A DNA stretch of 64,000 nt from Bremerella alba (lineage in GTDB: Bacteria > Planctomycetota > Planctomycetia > Pirellulales > Pirellulaceae). Shown here in pieces: positions 47,918 through 57,614 of the stretch (positions are counted from its first letter, which is position 1; each line of letters starts with the position of its first letter). The stretch is from positions 124,001 to 188,000 of the forward strand of contig NZ_JABRWO010000007.1 of assembly GCF_013618625.1 (NCBI RefSeq), read 5' to 3'. The position numbers and the translations under genes are program-made. The notes under the pieces were generated by a model. The model searched no databases and was not told where the DNA came from. It saw only the letters and a list, made by a program, of their open reading frames with translations.

Positions 47918-48020
47918 ATAGCCATTGCAAAAAAACTCATTGAAGCACACAGCGGCGCCATCGAAACGGAAGTCGAATGTAGTGGCGCATGACAATGCCG
48001 GGTTTCAAATCACGGCAAGC
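47918..48020 (+). pseudogene. Histidine kinase HATPase C-terminal remnant
   Basis: From 47918 one frame reads IAIAKKLIEAHSGAIETEVE then CSGA and a stop, matching the end of histidine-kinase ATPase domains (usually GLGLAIAKKLIEAHGG). After a +1 shift, GFQITAS (48000-48020) matches the usual final strand. Only about 35 codons remain, beginning directly after a TTTTTGCACAGGACG motif. It is a fossil fragment of a sensor kinase. Confidence 0.65.
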
Positions 48021-48035
48021 CGTGCGATTAGGTCG

Positions 48036-51000
48036 TTACTCTTCGGGTAGCCCCACCAGACTTTCTACACCGCCACGTAATTCAAACCATCGCCGATTGT
48101 AGCCGCACTCCATGCCGATGGCCACGGAGTCACCGGATTGGCTGAAATTGAATTCGTCAATTCTGCCGTAGCCAACGAATTCGTCGAACACCGGTCGCCA
48201 ACTGCGGGTTTCGTATATTACAAGCTGACCATCATTGCGACCTGCCAGTAGCAGCGGAAGAGTGGGATGAAAGACTGGATGGACCATTCGCGAGTCCGTT
48301 TTTATAGATTTCGCAAGCGATCCATCGGCAGCGTTATGAATCGCGATTTCGCCATAGTTCCCGTTGACGCAAACGTAGCGTGAATCATGCGAAATGGACG
48401 CCTTCCATGCCATCTTCCCTACCCACGTCCGCCACCGCAACGACCAGTCAGCAGTATTCACCATAGCCAGCCCATTAGTTCCGCCGACGGCGAGAAGTTT
48501 GCCGTCGGCGCTAAAACTCAATCGACCATGCTGCCCTCCCCAGCTTTTTACTTTGGGCAAATGTTTCACGATCTTTTGTTCCGCTATTGACCATACCACC
48601 AATCCTCCAGAGTGTCCGGCTACAAACAGTTCTCCATTGGGGTGAAACGCAAGCGAAGATGTATTTGGGCTCGAATCACAAGGTAGTTGATGCGTTCGTT
48701 CTCCAGTTTTCAGAGAGTGAATGTCGACTGTTTGTTCACCATTCATGAAGGCCACGCGGTGGGTGTCATGATGCACCACCGCGCGACGAGGCTTGAACCT
48801 ATATTCCGGACTTTTCGGTTTCAAACTGATGATTCTCGTATCTACTTCGACCACATCTCTTCCATTGCTATGAGCAATAAATAGCCATGGTTTCTCTTGG
48901 TCGTAGAAGACCATTGGCCTAGATTGCCAGGTCGGTGTGACCGGACGCAAATCAGCGAGTTTTTCTTCGATTTGAGAAGATGCAAATCGTCGAAACAGCG
49001 TAGGAGCTGGTCGAACCACCACAGCGTTTTCTTCATTGGTGGCGTATAGCCCGCCGCTAGGCGAAATTGCAATTCCCTGCGTATGCCCGAGCCACTCACC
49101 AGTGTCGCGCCGCCACCATGTAATGGGACGGGTAATTGAGGCAAATCCTCCGTGATGCACCTGATCAAGGCATACATACCGATTATTGTTTGAAATAATG
49201 TAGCCACGAGCTCCCCCTGAACCCTCAAGCGGTTGATGCGTTGGCGTCGATTCCAATTTGGCAGTCATCGTTCGGGGTAAAGCAACCACAGCAACATTGC
49301 CGCTATCAACGTATCGTCCACGAGCGTTCCAGGGCCAATCTTCTTGAAGTCGACCGACAACCAGCTTTCGGTCGAGCGACATGTTGAAATCAGTGGCGTC
49401 AAGTCGCTCTAAAATCGGCTTAGAAACGCGTTCGCCATCAGCGACCTGCACAATGGTAATGCCTTGGCGATCTCGCAGAGTCAATTCGGTACGTTCGGCA
49501 TTTACGCTGTAGTTATAAACTCGACATTGTTTTAAATCTTTGCCCAAACTCTTCAATTCATCAGTAATAAAGTTCCACAAGAAGTACTCTGATTCGCTGT
49601 CAGAAGGTTTGACGAGCAATACCTCGTCTTTGCGATCCGTCAAAGGAGTAAACGATTGCACATCGACCTGATTGCCAATGAGCTTTTTCAGCTTCGTGTC
49701 GTACGCGGACACCTTCCGCAAAAGCGTCTTGTTGTTGTAGTCGGTTTGTACTATCAGGTACCGCCCACCTTTGGTAAAACCGCCGCCCAAAGGAGTAACA
49801 TCAGGGCTTTCGCTGGCGACTTTGTCAATTAATGCTCCCGTTTTTGCATCAAAGATGTGGGTTTTGTGAATTAGGCTGTGAAGTCTTGTGGGAAGCGCAA
49901 TAACCACTCTGGAATCAGTTCCATCGAAGATGACCTTCGGGCTTACCTCCTCGTTAAAGCCGATATCGATTCTGCAAACCGCTTTGGGAATCCGATTGTT
50001 TTGGATACGCCACACCCAATTGCGATCCTCTTGGGCTACGCCTTTCAACAATATTTCCGCTTCGTAAAAGCGACCAAGCTGAACCCTTTGACCCGCTAAC
50101 AGAATGGAAACTCGCGACGCTTCTTTTCGCTGCGCGATACCCGCCTCAATCGCCTTATCTGTTTGTTCTTCAGCGATTGCGCGTTCAGCTTTGGCTTGTT
50201 GCTCCTGTCGTTTTGCTTTTCGTTCTTCCGCTTTCGCTTTCTTCTTTTGGTTATCGGCAACGATAAGGTTCGCGTTTGCCTCCTTCCAGGCGAATTGTGC
50301 ATTGACCCATGCACCGCTTACTAGCAGTAAACTAAGTAGCAGTGTCAAGACGACTGCGCCAATCGAACTACTTACGATCTGGTTCCGCCTGCTCCACCGA
50401 ATTACACTTTCGAGCGCTGAGATCGGTCTAACCGAAACGGGGCGGTTCTCAAGGAATCGATTCAAGTCGTCAACAATACCTTGGCATCGGGAATAGCGAT
50501 CCGCCGCACGAGGTTCAAGCATGTGCTGGCAGATCGCTTGCAAATCGGCTGGAATTTCGTTGGCTGTATTCGCGAAGCTCGGCGGGGAAGGATAGCCTTG
50601 CAAATGAGTAACGATTTCCATTGTTGATCCACTCCAAGGGACGGAGCCAGTCAACATCTGATAGAACAAAACCCCCAGCGAGTACTGGTCGGTTTGCGCT
50701 CCGATTTCGCTCGCCACGCCGCGTGCTTGCTCTGGCGACATGTAGGCCGGCGTACCCATGATTACGCCTTCCCTTGTGAGATCGACGGCGTGATCGGTTC
50801 GCTTGGCCAAACCGAAGTCCATAATCATGGGTTGGTTTTGCTCATCGATCATCACATTTGCAGGTTTGATGTCGCGATGAATGATACTTTTTTGATGCGC
50901 ATAATCGAGTGCATCAGCGAGGTTGCGAACCCACACCACATCCCGAAGGAGGTCGGAAGTAGAATCTGCGAGCGATTGTTCTAACGTGACCCCTCGCACA

Positions 51001-51611
51001 AAGGACGAAGACAGATAGTACTGCTGATCGACGCAGCCACGCTCCCAGACGGCGACAATATGGGGATGCTGCATCTGGGCGGCGATTTGTGCTTCGGACA
51101 AAAAGCGATCGACAAGTAACTGATCATCAGAAGTAAACCGGGCTAATTTAAGAGCAACTTCGCGGTCGAGAGTCGGATCGTGGGCGCGGAAAACGATGCC
51201 AAACGCTCCACGTCCCAACTCTTGCTTTATTTTGAATCTGCCGAACTGCCAATCTCCTGGCGAATTTTCGGCGCTTTTCTGAGTGCCGTCGCCGCTCATG
51301 CCCGTTGTCTTGTCGAGCACGATTGCCTCAGTCTCCGCTGGCGAAGATTCGACTTTCAGCATCTCTTGTATTTGGCGATCATACGCCGGAAACTTCGCCA
51401 AATACGCTTCTGGCCGCAACGACTTTCCGCGATCGGTGCGAAGTTCAACATCAATCTTGAGTAACTCGCCAAACAGCGATTCCCTTATTTCAGGTGTGCA
51501 TTGTTGTAGGCATGATTCCAGGAGAGACAGGCTATCGCATGACCATTCCGATTCAAACTGATCGGAAATTGCGTCAAGCAACTCCAGGTTAGTTATTTCG
51601 TTGTCATTCAT
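48036..51611 (-). CDS. Membrane Ser/Thr protein kinase with C-terminal beta-propeller
   Basis: A 1191-aa protein. Residues 1-120 form an N-terminal region often seen in planctomycete kinases. The kinase domain (about 125-390) has the glycine loop GRGAFG (133-138), K155 in VALKLA, HRD (245-247) and DFG (265-267), so it should be active. One membrane helix is at about 412-434, followed by a charged coiled coil rich in K, E, A and Q (about 440-500). The remaining 680 residues look like WD40-type repeats (LAFHPNGELFVAGHSGGLVVWS, LSFSADGKLLAVGGTNGLAMV in shortened form), probably outside the membrane and sensing. It lies 48 bp after the 775-aa lipoprotein gene and both are divergent from an ECF sigma gene. 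Confidence 0.93.
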   Translation of the reverse strand: MNDNEITNLELLDAISDQFESEWSCDSLSLLESCLQQCTPEIRESLFGELLKIDVELRTDRGKSLRPEAYLAKFPAYDRQIQEMLKVESSPAETEAIVLDKTTGMSGDGTQKSAENSPGDWQFGRFKIKQELGRGAFGIVFRAHDPTLDREVALKLARFTSDDQLLVDRFLSEAQIAAQMQHPHIVAVWERGCVDQQYYLSSSFVRGVTLEQSLADSTSDLLRDVVWVRNLADALDYAHQKSIIHRDIKPANVMIDEQNQPMIMDFGLAKRTDHAVDLTREGVIMGTPAYMSPEQARGVASEIGAQTDQYSLGVLFYQMLTGSVPWSGSTMEIVTHLQGYPSPPSFANTANEIPADLQAICQHMLEPRAADRYSRCQGIVDDLNRFLENRPVSVRPISALESVIRWSRRNQIVSSSIGAVVLTLLLSLLLVSGAWVNAQFAWKEANANLIVADNQKKKAKAEERKAKRQEQQAKAERAIAEEQTDKAIEAGIAQRKEASRVSILLAGQRVQLGRFYEAEILLKGVAQEDRNWVWRIQNNRIPKAVCRIDIGFNEEVSPKVIFDGTDSRVVIALPTRLHSLIHKTHIFDAKTGALIDKVASESPDVTPLGGGFTKGGRYLIVQTDYNNKTLLRKVSAYDTKLKKLIGNQVDVQSFTPLTDRKDEVLLVKPSDSESEYFLWNFITDELKSLGKDLKQCRVYNYSVNAERTELTLRDRQGITIVQVADGERVSKPILERLDATDFNMSLDRKLVVGRLQEDWPWNARGRYVDSGNVAVVALPRTMTAKLESTPTHQPLEGSGGARGYIISNNNRYVCLDQVHHGGFASITRPITWWRRDTGEWLGHTQGIAISPSGGLYATNEENAVVVRPAPTLFRRFASSQIEEKLADLRPVTPTWQSRPMVFYDQEKPWLFIAHSNGRDVVEVDTRIISLKPKSPEYRFKPRRAVVHHDTHRVAFMNGEQTVDIHSLKTGERTHQLPCDSSPNTSSLAFHPNGELFVAGHSGGLVVWSIAEQKIVKHLPKVKSWGGQHGRLSFSADGKLLAVGGTNGLAMVNTADWSLRWRTWVGKMAWKASISHDSRYVCVNGNYGEIAIHNAADGSLAKSIKTDSRMVHPVFHPTLPLLLAGRNDGQLVIYETRSWRPVFDEFVGYGRIDEFNFSQSGDSVAIGMECGYNRRWFELRGGVESLVGLPEE

Positions 51612-51659
51612 GATGCGGTATAGGGTTGGCGATCAGGGCACCTATCGATTTTTTCGATT

Positions 51660-53987
51660 CTAATCTTCCTTCGTTTCGGAATTGAGGGTCATGTGCGAAA
51701 GCAAGCCTTGATAGTCGCCGCTGCGGCCTATCAACCGCTCATTGGTTGCATCGTAACGCAGTACGAACTTCTCTTCCCAATCTTTGTTGAATAGTGTGAT
51801 TTTGCTGAGGTGATCTTTCTGTCGAGCCAGCACCAATGTGAATCCGTTTATTGCGGGGTCCGTAAGGTTAACGCTCCCTTGGTAAACACCTTTTACTCTG
51901 CGATCGGCCTCCGCGGTAATTTCAACCGTCACGCGTTTTCCTTCAAGTTCGTACTCCAACACTTTCATGTTGATGTTGGTCGTTTCTTTGACTCTAACAT
52001 TAGTATACTGACCATTCCATTCCCGACCCGACTGCAATACAGCAGGCCACTTCTTCATCATTGCTGCGGTCGTGTAGGCTTCAGAAGGTGCACTTGTATC
52101 GTCTCGCTTCAACGTGGCAATTTCACCACCCTTGCTCAACCCATAGAGTGTTTCGCCGCTAGGTGACAATCGAAACTTCTTGGCGTCATTCGTTTCCGTT
52201 CTGCTGAAAAACACTTCGAAAGTCTCGTTGTCAGTAGTTGTGTTTTTGCCTTTTTGCAGTGTCGTGAGACTATATCCGTCGATCCGACCGTGGGTTTGGT
52301 TCCATGACCCTTCGTAAACAACAAAATCAAGCGGCCTGTCTTTCTTTTCCATCAACAGCCGCACGTATTTGCCCTCGTTTCGCACTTCCGCAACGCGAAG
52401 TGTAACTTCCTCCACGGCTTTAGATCGCCATTGCTTGGTGCCTCGCCAGATTGAGCCTGTTGTGACGACGTCCTTCCAGCGGGATGCGCCATCGATCACC
52501 TTTTCGTTCACCGTAGTTTCGCCCAGCGTCAACTCCGCCTTTCGATAACGGCCAATAAACCCTTTTTCCGTTGGCAACAAAGTGAGAGTATAATTCGAGC
52601 CGCGCGTGAAAAGTTGGGAATCGTCTGCGGAACGGTCATGTGCGGTGCCGTACGTGACTTGCTTCAGTTGAATGGGCAGCCCCAAATGATGTGGCGACTG
52701 CGTGCGATACTTACCCTCAAACACGGCAAAGGTAAACGGTGAGCTCTTGTCTTCAAACAACACGCGCAGGTTGCCTGTTGGCTCATCGAACTGCGTTACG
52801 GTCATTGCAAGCTGCCGATCGGCAAAGCCAGAGATGCTTTCGGTTCCCTTGGTTTGCGCGCCCACCTGCTGCAAGTCAGTTAATCGCTTTGAAACCGGTT
52901 CGTCCGATGTAGATTCACTGGCAGTTAGCGGCGTAGATCGCGTTTGATCGGCAAGATTGTACTGCCCGCTCGCGCGGTCAAAATGTAGGTTGAGCCCTTC
53001 TGCGGCAACGCGAGAAAGTGGCGACAGACTAGAGTCAGCGTTGTTCAGATTCAATTTCCATCCATCGTGCTCTACGTTCACACGTGGTTTCGCTGTTGGA
53101 GTTGGTGGAAGCGACAACATGCCATCGAACACGGCTCGCGAAAAGGTATCTTGCGAGTCGATGGCGACCACGTTGACGGCGCCTTCCTCATCACTCATTT
53201 CAAATTGAAATGTCACCATCGACGGAGAATTCGTTCTTCCGACCATCGGTCCAGAAACCACAGTCTCACCATTCACTAAGCTGTTCAAAGCGGTGCGTTC
53301 ATGAGTCAGGCGAGAGTTCACAGTTGCTTCTGCTTGCTTCAACTGTTTCACAAAGTCGCTATGACGTGTTCGCAACCTCACAATGGGGTCAGCAGAGCTG
53401 CCATCACTAACGGCGGCGTCATCACCCATTTCACCCTTCGTACTAAGCGAATCGAAATCTACAGGAAAAGGTTTGACTATTGTAACAGACGAAATCTTCA
53501 TACCGCTCTCATCGTCGGTAATCATTGCTGTTCCTCGCCATTTGATTTCTTCGCCAGCTTTCGTTGCCGCGCGAAACAATCGAGGCAGTCGTGAATCGTC
53601 AATATCTTTTTTCATCGCGACCAGCGGTTCTCGTTCAGGCCATCTCACCTGCGTATGCTGATTTAGGGCGGCTTCATAAGCCGCAACGGAGTCAGCAAGT
53701 CCCTTCTTTAATGCGGCGGGATCTAGTTCGGTCAACCAATCAGCAGCAGCAGATTCAGTGCAATCAAAATCAACCTTCCAGCGATTACCTTGTTGGTGTT
53801 CAAGTTCGATGTTGCTAATATGGCGATCCGAAACGGGCAGTTGATGCGCCGGCTTGGACTGGATAAGCTCGGTGACTTGGTCGCGGTCGAGACCACCAGA
53901 GCAACCTGTGGCCGCGGCAGCAAAAGTAGTAAGTACGGCCATCATTGAGAATCGGCCCAATAGCGCGATCGTGTGAAATGACTTCAT
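51660..53987 (-). CDS. Large lipoprotein with three related beta-rich repeats
   Basis: A 775-aa protein I cannot assign to a named family. The ATG at 53987 gives a signal peptide ending in the lipobox ATGC (Cys at about residue 28); the frame is open 186 bp further upstream but without signal. The C-terminal 400 residues contain three related units, recognisable by LRVLFEDKSSPFTFAVFEG, VRLLMEKKDRPLDFVVYEG and VTVEITAEADRRVKGVYQG, each followed by a polar turn and a GLPIQL/GYSLTTL/GFTLVLA strand. It precedes the kinase gene by 48 bp in the same direction, so it is probably the sensory or adaptor partner of the kinase. Confidence 0.8.
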   Translation of the reverse strand: MKSFHTIALLGRFSMMAVLTTFAAAATGCSGGLDRDQVTELIQSKPAHQLPVSDRHISNIELEHQQGNRWKVDFDCTESAAADWLTELDPAALKKGLADSVAAYEAALNQHTQVRWPEREPLVAMKKDIDDSRLPRLFRAATKAGEEIKWRGTAMITDDESGMKISSVTIVKPFPVDFDSLSTKGEMGDDAAVSDGSSADPIVRLRTRHSDFVKQLKQAEATVNSRLTHERTALNSLVNGETVVSGPMVGRTNSPSMVTFQFEMSDEEGAVNVVAIDSQDTFSRAVFDGMLSLPPTPTAKPRVNVEHDGWKLNLNNADSSLSPLSRVAAEGLNLHFDRASGQYNLADQTRSTPLTASESTSDEPVSKRLTDLQQVGAQTKGTESISGFADRQLAMTVTQFDEPTGNLRVLFEDKSSPFTFAVFEGKYRTQSPHHLGLPIQLKQVTYGTAHDRSADDSQLFTRGSNYTLTLLPTEKGFIGRYRKAELTLGETTVNEKVIDGASRWKDVVTTGSIWRGTKQWRSKAVEEVTLRVAEVRNEGKYVRLLMEKKDRPLDFVVYEGSWNQTHGRIDGYSLTTLQKGKNTTTDNETFEVFFSRTETNDAKKFRLSPSGETLYGLSKGGEIATLKRDDTSAPSEAYTTAAMMKKWPAVLQSGREWNGQYTNVRVKETTNINMKVLEYELEGKRVTVEITAEADRRVKGVYQGSVNLTDPAINGFTLVLARQKDHLSKITLFNKDWEEKFVLRYDATNERLIGRSGDYQGLLSHMTLNSETKED

Positions 53988-54126
53988 TTGCAATACTCTA
54001 AGGGGTTTTCGAGAGGTAAAATGAAGGCGTACGCTTCGGCGATTTCCGATGGAGCGAGGCGTCTTCATGACTTTTATGGCGAACCGTTTCGCGAACCCTT
54101 CATTTATTTTCAGAATTCTTCCTGCC

Positions 54127-54750
54127 ATGAGCGAACCAGAGAAAGAAGACGAGCAGTTCGCTGAGTACGCCAATGGGTGGCTTAAGTCCGTCGCCGACGA
54201 TCAGACTAAATCGTTCGAGACGGTTTGTCGGCAGTTTCAACCTGCTTTGCGTAAATTCGTGGAGAATCGTTTGAGCCCCAAGTTGCAAAACGAGATCGGG
54301 GCAAGCGACATCATGCAGAGTGCGTTTGTGAGCCTATGGAAGCAGTTAGATTCAAATACCGAACTTGAAGCGGGCTCCACTGAAGAGCTATGGCGGTTGT
54401 TGGTGACGATCGCCCGCCGCCGACTATCGCGTCATTGGCGACGAATTCACGCACAGAAACGAGGCGAAGGGCGTGAATTAAACGCCAGCAACCTTGCCAG
54501 TGATGATCAAACTGCAAGATTTGAAGGGCTGGTTATTGAAACAACGAACCAGCAACTCGAGATTGAATTGAACGATGCAGTTGCCCAGCTTGAGTCCGAA
54601 CTGCAAACAATTGTGTCAATGCGGCTCGCCGGCATGACCACGCGGGAAATCGCGAACGCTCTGCAATGCAGCCTAAGTCGTATCGAAAGAAAAAACCGCC
54701 TCATCAATGAACGGCTTCGCCGATTTATGTCAGATAATTCTGATCAGTGA
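54127..54750 (+). CDS. ECF-type RNA polymerase sigma factor linked to a Ser/Thr kinase
   Basis: A 207-aa factor. The ATG at 54127 (MSEPEKEDEQFAEY) is chosen over upstream starts that would run into the lipoprotein promoter. Region 2 contains LSPKLQNEIGASDIMQSAF and FVSLWKQLD; the linker has RRRLSRHWRRIHAQKR; region 4 reads LQTIVSMRLAGMTTREIANA with the HTH ending SLSRIERKNRLINERLRRF. Planctomycete ECF factors are often encoded next to Ser/Thr kinases and may be controlled by phosphorylation. Here the divergent start sites are 139 bp apart. No anti-sigma gene is adjacent. Confidence 0.9.
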   Translation: MSEPEKEDEQFAEYANGWLKSVADDQTKSFETVCRQFQPALRKFVENRLSPKLQNEIGASDIMQSAFVSLWKQLDSNTELEAGSTEELWRLLVTIARRRLSRHWRRIHAQKRGEGRELNASNLASDDQTARFEGLVIETTNQQLEIELNDAVAQLESELQTIVSMRLAGMTTREIANALQCSLSRIERKNRLINERLRRFMSDNSDQ

Positions 54751-54924
54751 CTGGTTTGACTTTGCGCCGCTCTTCGTTTATGTGACTTCACCAACCCGCT
54801 AGAGCGACACCTTATTATGTAGCAGCAGGTGCAAGTATTCTGATAAACATCGTCGGCGTCGATAGTCTGAGAGATTATCATACGAATGAACGCGCAAATC
54901 CGCCGGTTGTGTTTTGCGAACCAC

Positions 54925-54951
54925 CTCCCCGTGCGGAACCCTCTTCGTAAA
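54925..54951 (+). repeat. Partial copy of the structured repeat start
   Basis: CTCCCCGTGCGGAACCCTCTTCGT, the first 24 bp of the 215-bp repeat (given as CTCCCCGTGC plus GGAACCCTCTTCGT), after which similarity stops. It lies about 65 bp beyond the 3' end of the truncated terminase, whose other end touches copy 3. Confidence 0.75.
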
Positions 54952-55016
54952 CTTTATCTGGTGCTAAAGTGACGGAAAGCCAAGGCCTGTAACGGCAAGC
55001 GACGGTTCGAGACTAT

Positions 55017-56006
55017 TTACAAAAACAACATCCCCCGCTCCGAATAGATACTCTCGTACTCCACATGCCGAGTCGCCAAATCCACCGCCATCACGAGCGC
55101 CACGATCCCATCAATCCGCTCCTGACTCTTCTTCTTCGACGGCTTCCAGTTATCGGCCGCGTCCTGTTCGATCGCCACATTACCAGCCATCCAGCGGAGC
55201 ACAGGGTGACCTGCGTGGCGTAGCTTTCGTGAAAGCACCAACTCTTCCAGCTTCTTGGTCGGCGCCGACATACTCGCGTAGCCCTGCCTGAACGATACAA
55301 TCTCGAACCCATCGTCATCCAATTGCGTAGCCAACTGAGTCGCATTCCACCGGTCGATGGCGATTTGCTCGATCTTGAATCGTTTGCCTAACTCGTTGAT
55401 ACGCGCCCGGATGCGTTCGTAGTCGACGACTTCCCCGGGTGAGGCTTCGATATACCGTTGCTGGATCCAGGGCACGTAAGGAGCGTGATCCCGTTTCTCA
55501 CGCCTACGGGCACCTTCCTTTGGCACCCAGAAGAACGGCAGCACGTCGTATTGATCGTCTTCCTCGAATACGAGAACGAGTGCTGAGATGTCGGTTGTTG
55601 AAGACAAGTCGAGACCAGCGAAGCATGTGCGGCCATCCAGTTCAGCGAGAGCATCATCACATGCGTCCCATTTTTCCATGTTCAGCCAACGCGATTCCTG
55701 CTGGGTCCATTGGTTCAAGCGATACCGACGGAACGAGTTTTCCTTGGCAGGTGATTCCTGAGCCTCACGGCAGTCTTCAGCGAACTGTTCTGCGTCGATC
55801 GTAATACCGATACTCGGATTCGACTTCTGCCAAACCTCAGGCGTGCTCCAATCCTCCTCAACGTCCGCTGCGGAAATGTAGGGGAAGAACGCCGTGTCCT
55901 CGACCGTGCCTTCCAGCACCTGGCGAGCGTATTCGTGCTGTTCCCAGCAGATACTCAGTCGATCGTAGCCAGCGGTCGTAATCGCCAGCATCAGTGGCTG
56001 TCTCCG
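55017..56006 (-). pseudogene. Phage terminase large subunit, C-terminal two thirds
   Basis: The frame matches HK97-type (COG4626) terminase large subunits from RRQPLMLAITTAGYD, a motif at the end of the ATPase domain, to the C-terminus. The nuclease domain has the acidic residues of FAGLDLSSTTDISAL and QERIDGIVALVMAVD. The Walker A and B region is missing: homology ends at about 56006, 10 bp before repeat copy 3. The first ATG (55991) would give 324 aa. It is a cargo remnant of a prophage; its last 52 residues occur again in the chimera at 34021. Confidence 0.82.
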
Positions 56007-56016
56007 CGAAGCACCT

Positions 56017-56231
56017 CTCCCCGTGCAGAACCCTCTTCGTGAATGTTCTCTGTTTGGGTTTTCGCGCTATCTGATTGGGGGAAAAGGACTTAGCGATTCA
56101 GCGTCTCTTTCGGTCTACCCCTGAGCGAACCGAACCCTTTACTGAATTGCGGAGGGCTGGCTTCGGACCCCGAACGGAACCCTCCGCAACCGAGAAAATA
56201 TGCCACAACTGGACTATCTGTTATGACCGGC
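56017..56231 (+). repeat. Structured dispersed repeat, copy 3
   Basis: Full 215-bp copy starting CTCCCCGTGCAG and ending TTATGACCGG, with stem arms at 56149-56158 and 56178-56187 (one mismatch). It separates the truncated terminase from the intact transposase, which starts 115 bp later. Confidence 0.85.
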
Positions 56232-56346
56232 GGCGAGTTTGGGAGATTTAAACGCGGGAACCATTTTGCGACTTTTCAGCCCTCGCTGCGGGGTGCAAAA
56301 AAGAAGATATCTCCATTGTCATTAACGACTTCCGCATCTTAGCACG

Positions 56347-57411
56347 ATGAAGAACATTTACCACAAATTGCTTCTACTCATCGCCGGTTCGACCCAAAAA
56401 GAACTGCCCGCACAGATCCGTTACCTCAAGGTTGAGAACGAGGTACTTAGGTCCAAACTGCCCAAACGGATCTCGGTCACGACCCAGGAGAAGAACCGGC
56501 TCGTGAAGTTCGGCGCCAAGTTGGGAAAAGCGGTCCACGAGATCGTCACCATTGTCGCACCGAGCACACTACTCCGCTGGATTCGCGAATCGAAGAAGCC
56601 AGGCGGGATCAAGCCGGTACGAAAAGGACGTCCTCGCACCAAGGAAGAGATCCGCGAACTGATCATTCGCATGGCACGTGAGAACGACTGGGGTTACACG
56701 CGGATCATGGGCGAGCTCAAGAAGCTCGGGATCAAGCCACCGTCGCGAAACACCGTGAAGAACATCCTCAAGGAGAACGGACTCGACCCGGGCCCTAAAC
56801 GCGGCGAGGGAACATGGGATGAGTTTCTGAAAATGCACGCGGCGACGCTCTGGCAATGCGACTTCTACTCTAAGCGAGTTCTCACCCTAAAAGGCTGGCG
56901 AGATCTGTATGTGCTCGTGTTTCTCCACGTCGACTCGCGTCAGGTCTTCATCACGTCATCGACATTCCATCCCAACGAAGAATGGACCACGCTGCAAGTC
57001 GAAAAGTTTCTGGAGCATGCGAAGTCAAAAGAACTGTCTGTCCAGACATTGATGCATGATCGGGACAAGACGTTCACCACCAAGGTCGACGCCACGTTGC
57101 AAGCCATGGACATCCGGGTCGTGAAGTCAGCTTATCGCTCGCCCAACACCAACGCCTTTGTCGAACGGTTCATTCAAACGCTGCAGCAGGAATGCCTGGA
57201 TCACTTTGTCGTGTTTGGCCAGGAGCACATGGATTATCTGGTGCACGAATTCGTCGATTTCTATCACGAAGAGCAACCGCATCAGGGGAAAGAAAACCAA
57301 CTGCTGACTTCAGTTGACCAACCTGAGGCTGAAATTCTATCGATCAATTCAGTCAAATGCCACGAACGACTCGGTGGTGTGCTGAAACACTATCATCGCC
57401 AAGCGGCGTGA
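56347..57411 (+). CDS. Integrase-core (rve) transposase, full length
   Basis: A 354-aa DDE transposase related to the IS3/IS481 superfamily. Residues 1-80 contain a coiled/HTH region, with a second HTH around 100-140 ([20 protein letters not shown]). The catalytic triad is visible as D172 ([10 protein letters not shown]), D238 (MHDRDKTF) and E273 (NTNAFVERF), with 34 residues between the last two. The C-terminus ends [17 protein letters not shown] could not define terminal inverted repeats. A 5'-truncated relative lies at 24777, also directly after a copy of the 215-bp repeat. The reading frame is intact, so it could be active. Confidence 0.88.
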   Translation: MKNIYHKLLLLIAGSTQKELPAQIRYLKVENEVLRSKLPKRISVTTQEKNRLVKFGAKLGKAVHEIVTIVAPSTLLRWIRESKKPGGIKPVRKGRPRTKEEIRELIIRMARENDWGYTRIMGELKKLGIKPPSRNTVKNILKENGLDPGPKRGEGTWDEFLKMHAATLWQCDFYSKRVLTLKGWRDLYVLVFLHVDSRQVFITSSTFHPNEEWTTLQVEKFLEHAKSKELSVQTLMHDRDKTFTTKVDATLQAMDIRVVKSAYRSPNTNAFVERFIQTLQQECLDHFVVFGQEHMDYLVHEFVDFYHEEQPHQGKENQLLTSVDQPEAEILSINSVKCHERLGGVLKHYHRQAA

Positions 57412-57554
57412 AAGTGGCTCGTGCACCCTTTCTCCTTTGACGACCAACCCATCCAACCGCCGTGCCCTGCTGCGCTCATGCTTGCGCAACTGGGCGAATA
57501 CTGATTTACGGTTGCGAATTCCCGTCGTGGCATGCCCTACCTTGACTTTGATTA

Positions 57555-57614
57555 GTTGACTTCTGTGAATTACGTCCCGGTTTCAACTCGTGTTCTGACT
57601 TTTTGCACAAGACG
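57555..57614 (+). repeat. Short repeat ending TTTTTGCACAAG, copy 2
   Basis: Resembles 25737-25796 over about 45 bp and ends TTTTTGCACAAGACGAT, directly followed by the 80-bp hairpin module. Confidence 0.45.
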
